Source of the DNA: JARRNE01 sp963824085
Lineage (GTDB): Bacteria; Pseudomonadota; Gammaproteobacteria; Chromatiales; Chromatiaceae
Assembly: GCA_963824085.1 (NCBI GenBank)
Contig: CAWGNT010000014.1
Span: 186,001 to 250,000 of the forward strand
Length of the DNA: 64,000 nt
Direction of reading: 5' to 3'
Each line of letters begins with the position of its first letter. Positions within the stretch are counted from its first letter, which is position 1. This document shows, piece by piece, positions 61,063 through 64,000 of this stretch. The position numbers and the translations under genes are program-made. A model generated the notes under the pieces. That model was not told the origin of the DNA. It searched no databases and worked only from the letters and a program-made list of their open reading frames with translations.

Positions 61063-63222
61063 CTACGGGGCTTGCAGCCCGAGGTCTCCACGCAGCACGC
61101 TCGGCGGTTGCCCCGTCCGCGGTCCACCGGCCATGACCGCTCGCATCTCGGAGGCGTATTGGTCGGCATTGAGCCCGACCAGCAGATGCATCAAGCCCTC
61201 ACCGAGTCGCATGACGCCCTGCACCCCGGCCGTGCCGAGCGCCGCCTCGTCAATCCGCGACGGGTCGGCGAGGGTGACCCTGACCCTGGTCTCGGCGCAC
61301 GCCTCGGCCACCTGGACATTCGCGATGCCGCCCAGCCCGGCGAGGATGCCGCGCGCCCGCTCCGGCGCCAGCGAGTCGCGGTGGCGCGGGCGGAGATCGT
61401 CGGCCTTGTAGCGGACCTTCGGCGCCGCCGCGCCCTCGGGCAGCTCGGCCTCGGCGCCCGCAGTCTTAAGGTACTCGGACATGTCCGTCATGAGATTTTC
61501 GGACCGTGGGCCGAAGATCGCCTGCATGTTGTTGCCCACGACCACCACGCCGGCGGCTCCGAGGGCCTTGAGCTTGTCGGGGTTCGCCTTGCCCATGTCC
61601 TTCACCTCGACGCGCAGCCGGGTGATGCAGGCGTCCAGCCCCTTGATGTTGCTCTTGCCCCCGAAGGCGAGGACCAGCTCCTTGGTGAACTCCCCGGCCA
61701 CCTCGGCCCTGACTGCGGACATGTCGACGGCCTCGGCCTCGCGCCCCGGTGTCTTGAGGTCGAGCCGGACGATCAGCGCGCGGAACGCCGTGTAGTAGAT
61801 GACGGCGAAGATCGGCCCCAGGATCAGGATGATCCAGGGCTTGATGTCGTTGACCCAGTAAAGGGCGTAGTCGATGAAGCCGTGGGAGAAGGAGTAGCCC
61901 AAGCGGGCGCCGAGCAGGTAGGTGCCCAGGTAGGCCAGGCCGACCAGCAGCGCGTGCACCGCGTAGAGGATGGGCGCGACGAACAGGAAGGCGAACTCCA
62001 GGGGCTCCGTAATGCCCGTGAGGAAAGAAGTCAGGGCCGCCGAGGCCATGATGCCCGCGACCCGGGCCTTGTTCTCGGGCTTGGCGGTCTGGTAGATCGC
62101 AAGCGCCGCGGCCGGCAGGCCGAACATCTTGAAGACGAAGCCGCCGCCGAGGATCGCCGCCTCGAAGTCCCCCGCGAAGAAGCGGCTCAGGACGCCGTGC
62201 ACCGTCTCGCCCGTCTGGGGGTTGACGTAGGTGCCCACCTCGAAGAAGAAGGGCACGTTCCAGATATGGTGGAGGCCGAAGGGGAGCAGCATGCGCTCGA
62301 CGACCCCGTAGATGGTCACCGCGGCCGCCGGGTTGCCGTAGGCCGCCCAGTCGCCGAAGTCGCGGATCGCGCCCCCGATGGGTGGCCAGACCACGGCGAG
62401 GATCGCGGCCAGGCCGATCGCCGCGAAGGAGACCACAATCGGCACGAAGCGCTTGCCGGCGAAGAACCCCAGGTAGGGCGGCAGCGAGATCCGGTAGTAG
62501 CGGTTGAAGAGCGCCGCGGCAACCAGGCCGATCAGGATGCCGCCGAAGACGCCCGTGTCGATGGACTCGATGCCGAAGATCTTCTTGATCTCGGCGCGGC
62601 TCTGAGCGGCGGGGAAGGCCACGCGGCCCCCGTCGGCCGCGACGTAGAAGGCGATCGCGCCCTCCTGGCCAGCCCCCTCCTGGAGCTCGAACGGCACCGA
62701 GATCTCCTTGCCCGCGGCGTTGGTGCAGGTGACCTGCTGGTTTTTCGTCTCGCTGATCCGGACCTTGCTCAGGGTGCGGCCCTGAGCGTCGAGACAGACG
62801 AAGCGCTGACGGGTCGCGTCCTGCTCGACGTAGACACTGGCTTGGTCGCCGCCGTCCAGCTGCAGCGCCTGGACCGGGGCCATCCGGGAGATGACCAGAA
62901 GCCCGATGACCCCGAGCGCGGCCACCAGCACGAAGTAGCCCACGGTCGCCGCCAGGGCTGCCACCCCGTCGTTGCCCGTGAATCCGAGCACGACGCCGAT
63001 GGCGAAGATCAGGGGCAGGATGGTGAAGACCGCGCCGCCGGCGGCCTTCATGATCTCCCCGATCTCGATCAGCCACGGTGCGAGGTCGTGGGCCCCGGCG
63101 ATGGAGCTGCCCACCCCGAGCAGGATGCCGGCAACCGGCAGCACCGACACCGGCAGCATCAGGGCCTTTCCGATCTTCTGCAGCGCCCCGAAGGAGCTGT
63201 TCCAGAGCGTATGGATCGACAT
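61063..63222 (-). CDS. ptsG: PTS glucose-type EIICB, enlarged (ptsG-like)
   Basis: 719 residues from the ATG at 63220-63222 with an AGGAGGAG site. EIIC matches PtsG: ALQKIGKALMLPVSVLPVAG, GFFAGKRFVPI, WPPIGGAIRDFGDWAAYGNP, PFGLHHIWNVPF and TSFLTGITEPLEFAFLFVAP. EIIB follows with the phosphorylated Cys in GLDACITRLRVEV and GAAGVVVVGNNMQAIFGP. Unusual: about 110 extra residues between early helices (about 145-250, soluble, including DATRQRFVCLDAQGRTLSKV), and a second EIIB-like copy at the C terminus (VAEACAETRVRVTLADPSRI; GVQGVMRLGEGLMHLLVGLN). E. coli PtsG has 477 residues. Forms an operon with the EI-type gene 14 bases upstream. Confidence 0.9.
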   Translation of the reverse strand: MSIHTLWNSSFGALQKIGKALMLPVSVLPVAGILLGVGSSIAGAHDLAPWLIEIGEIMKAAGGAVFTILPLIFAIGVVLGFTGNDGVAALAATVGYFVLVAALGVIGLLVISRMAPVQALQLDGGDQASVYVEQDATRQRFVCLDAQGRTLSKVRISETKNQQVTCTNAAGKEISVPFELQEGAGQEGAIAFYVAADGGRVAFPAAQSRAEIKKIFGIESIDTGVFGGILIGLVAAALFNRYYRISLPPYLGFFAGKRFVPIVVSFAAIGLAAILAVVWPPIGGAIRDFGDWAAYGNPAAAVTIYGVVERMLLPFGLHHIWNVPFFFEVGTYVNPQTGETVHGVLSRFFAGDFEAAILGGGFVFKMFGLPAAALAIYQTAKPENKARVAGIMASAALTSFLTGITEPLEFAFLFVAPILYAVHALLVGLAYLGTYLLGARLGYSFSHGFIDYALYWVNDIKPWIILILGPIFAVIYYTAFRALIVRLDLKTPGREAEAVDMSAVRAEVAGEFTKELVLAFGGKSNIKGLDACITRLRVEVKDMGKANPDKLKALGAAGVVVVGNNMQAIFGPRSENLMTDMSEYLKTAGAEAELPEGAAAPKVRYKADDLRPRHRDSLAPERARGILAGLGGIANVQVAEACAETRVRVTLADPSRIDEAALGTAGVQGVMRLGEGLMHLLVGLNADQYASEMRAVMAGGPRTGQPPSVLRGDLGLQAP

Positions 63223-63236
63223 AATCTCCTCCTGCG

Positions 63237-64000
63237 TCACAGATCGACCGGGACGAGGGCGCGCACGCCCGCCGCCGTGTCCTGGGCCAGCGCCTGCTGC
63301 GCGAGAGCCTTGCATTCATTCAGGGAGCGGGCGCGCACCTCTGCCTTCACCGCCGGGATCGCCGGGACGCTGACCGAGAGCTCGTCGACCCCGATCCCGA
63401 CCAGGATCGGCACCGCCTGGGGGTCGCTCGCGATGCCGCCGCAGACGCCGACCCAGCGGCCCTGGGCATGGGCGCCCTGGACTGTCTGCGCCATGAGCCG
63501 CAGCACCGCCGGGTTCATGGCGTCCGCCATGGGGGCAAGCTTCGGGTGCCCGCGGTCCATCGCCAGCGTGTACTGGGTCAGGTCGTTAGTGCCGATGGAG
63601 AAGAAGTCGACCTCGCGTGCGAACTGCTCAGCCATGACCGCGGTCGCCGGTACTTCCACCATGATGCCAACCTCCAGGGGCGCCGTGATGCCGGTCCTCG
63701 CGCGCTCCTCCTCCAGCACCCCCTTGGCCGAGCGGATCTCCTCCAGCATTGCGACCATCGGGAACATGACCCGCAGCCGGTTGCCCTGGGCCGCTCGGAG
63801 AATGGCGCGAAGCTGGGTGCGCAGGATCTCGGGCCGGTCGAGGCCGATGCGGATGCCGCGCACCCCGAGGAAGGGGTTCTCCTCCCTCGGCATGGGCAGA
63901 TAGGGCAGGGGCTTGTCGCCGCCCACGTCCAGGGTGCGGATGATCATGGGCCGCCCCTCCAGTGCTTTCGCGATGTCGCTATAGATTCGGTACTGCTCGT
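63237..64000 (-). CDS. PTS enzyme I, C-terminal part (runs off the right edge)
   Basis: PEP-binding TIM-barrel of enzyme I, about 254 codons visible. It has PMIIRTLDVGGDKPLPYLPM, ENPFLGVRGIRIGLDRPEIL, RVMFPMVAMLEEIRSAKGVL, VGIMVEVPATAVMAEQFARE, VDFFSIGTNDLTQYTLAMDR and the catalytic Cys in GVCGGIASDPQAVPILVGIG. The GVCGGIASD variant is typical of multiphosphoryl-transfer proteins (EIIA-HPr-EI fusions), so the part beyond the window may include EIIA and HPr. Stop at 63237-63239, 14 bases before ptsG. Confidence 0.93.
   Translation of the reverse strand, partial: EQYRIYSDIAKALEGRPMIIRTLDVGGDKPLPYLPMPREENPFLGVRGIRIGLDRPEILRTQLRAILRAAQGNRLRVMFPMVAMLEEIRSAKGVLEEERARTGITAPLEVGIMVEVPATAVMAEQFAREVDFFSIGTNDLTQYTLAMDRGHPKLAPMADAMNPAVLRLMAQTVQGAHAQGRWVGVCGGIASDPQAVPILVGIGVDELSVSVPAIPAVKAEVRARSLNECKALAQQALAQDTAAGVRALVPVDL

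Noticed and set aside
61000..63903. 967-residue plus-strand open frame
   Set aside because: Antisense shadow of ptsG and the enzyme I gene; charged low-complexity translation without domains.
1..64000. CRISPR array
   Set aside because: No regularly spaced identical repeats with unique spacers; the repeats found are REP elements and VR/TR copies.
1..64000. tRNA or rRNA genes
   Set aside because: No cloverleaf or rRNA core sequences were noticed in the gaps; a covariance search could not be run.

Overview
The window is GC-rich gammaproteobacterial chromosome. The evidence is a cytochrome bo3 oxidase operon (cyoA, cyoB), osmoregulated periplasmic glucan genes (opgG-opgH), a proteobacterial-type MprF, an RhlE-type DEAD-box helicase, YaiI, a DsrC/TusE-like protein and a PtsG-type PTS locus. 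A Chromatiales-like (purple sulfur bacterium type) host would fit the DsrC-like gene and the wealth of TIR/FGE/DGR genes, but this is inference.

Layout. 1-28 kb is mostly housekeeping with some decayed pieces: cyoAB, an hsdR remnant, a broken GIY-YIG gene, a LysR/YceI/DODA-dioxygenase cluster, lipocalin, DUF3253 and Sir2 genes, a cytochrome c remnant, a voltage-gated K+ channel, mprF, opgGH, a hydrolase, a VMO-I-like protein, a LysR/DsrC-like divergent pair, yaiI and an rhlE-like helicase. 28-60 kb is a large accessory (conflict/defence) island. 60-64 kb returns to core metabolism with a Cof-type HAD phosphatase, an enlarged ptsG and the C-terminal part of a PTS enzyme I.

The island. It starts with a TIR-NB-ARC-WD40 protein resembling plant NLRs. 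Next comes a group of receptor-like proteins that join TIR or TIR-STAND modules to a C-terminal formylglycine-generating-enzyme-like (FGE/SUMF1, C-type-lectin fold) domain. At its centre is a rightward operon: TIR protein, MoxR AAA+/vWA fusion, VMAP-like protein with a TIR-like tail, and two TIR-FGE proteins. This is the gene set of the MoxR-vWA-VMAP ternary conflict systems. A DUF4062-like gene, a small helical protein, a membrane patatin phospholipase and a TIR-GGDEF-EAL fusion follow.

Diversification. The island carries the parts of two diversity-generating retroelements (DGRs). DGR2 (45.6-48.7 kb) has a reverse transcriptase, an Avd accessory protein, an asparagine-codon-rich template repeat (TR) at about 48275-48412, and three matching variable repeats (VR-A, VR-B, VR-C) at the 3' ends of three FGE genes. 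Two of the VRs are followed by the tandem hairpins expected for DGR homing. DGR1 (about 34.3-34.8 kb) is a fossil: an avd gene and the first ~43 codons of an RT, cut off by a REP-associated tyrosine transposase (RAYT). Two FGE receptors still show DGR-like variable tails of another family (LGFRLAQDL endings). A second RAYT with a different REP family has inserted at the 3' end of avd2. Thus two independent RAYT/REP invasions each hit a DGR core.

Quality caveat. Single-base frameshifts are dense in the DGR/FGE/STAND stretches and also occur in DODA, lipocalin, RAYT and IS genes, while long genes such as the TIR-NB-ARC-WD40, patatin, mprF and opgH are intact. Reading frame is usually regained without loss of conserved residues, so consensus errors are as likely as decay. 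This must be settled before calling any of these genes dead.
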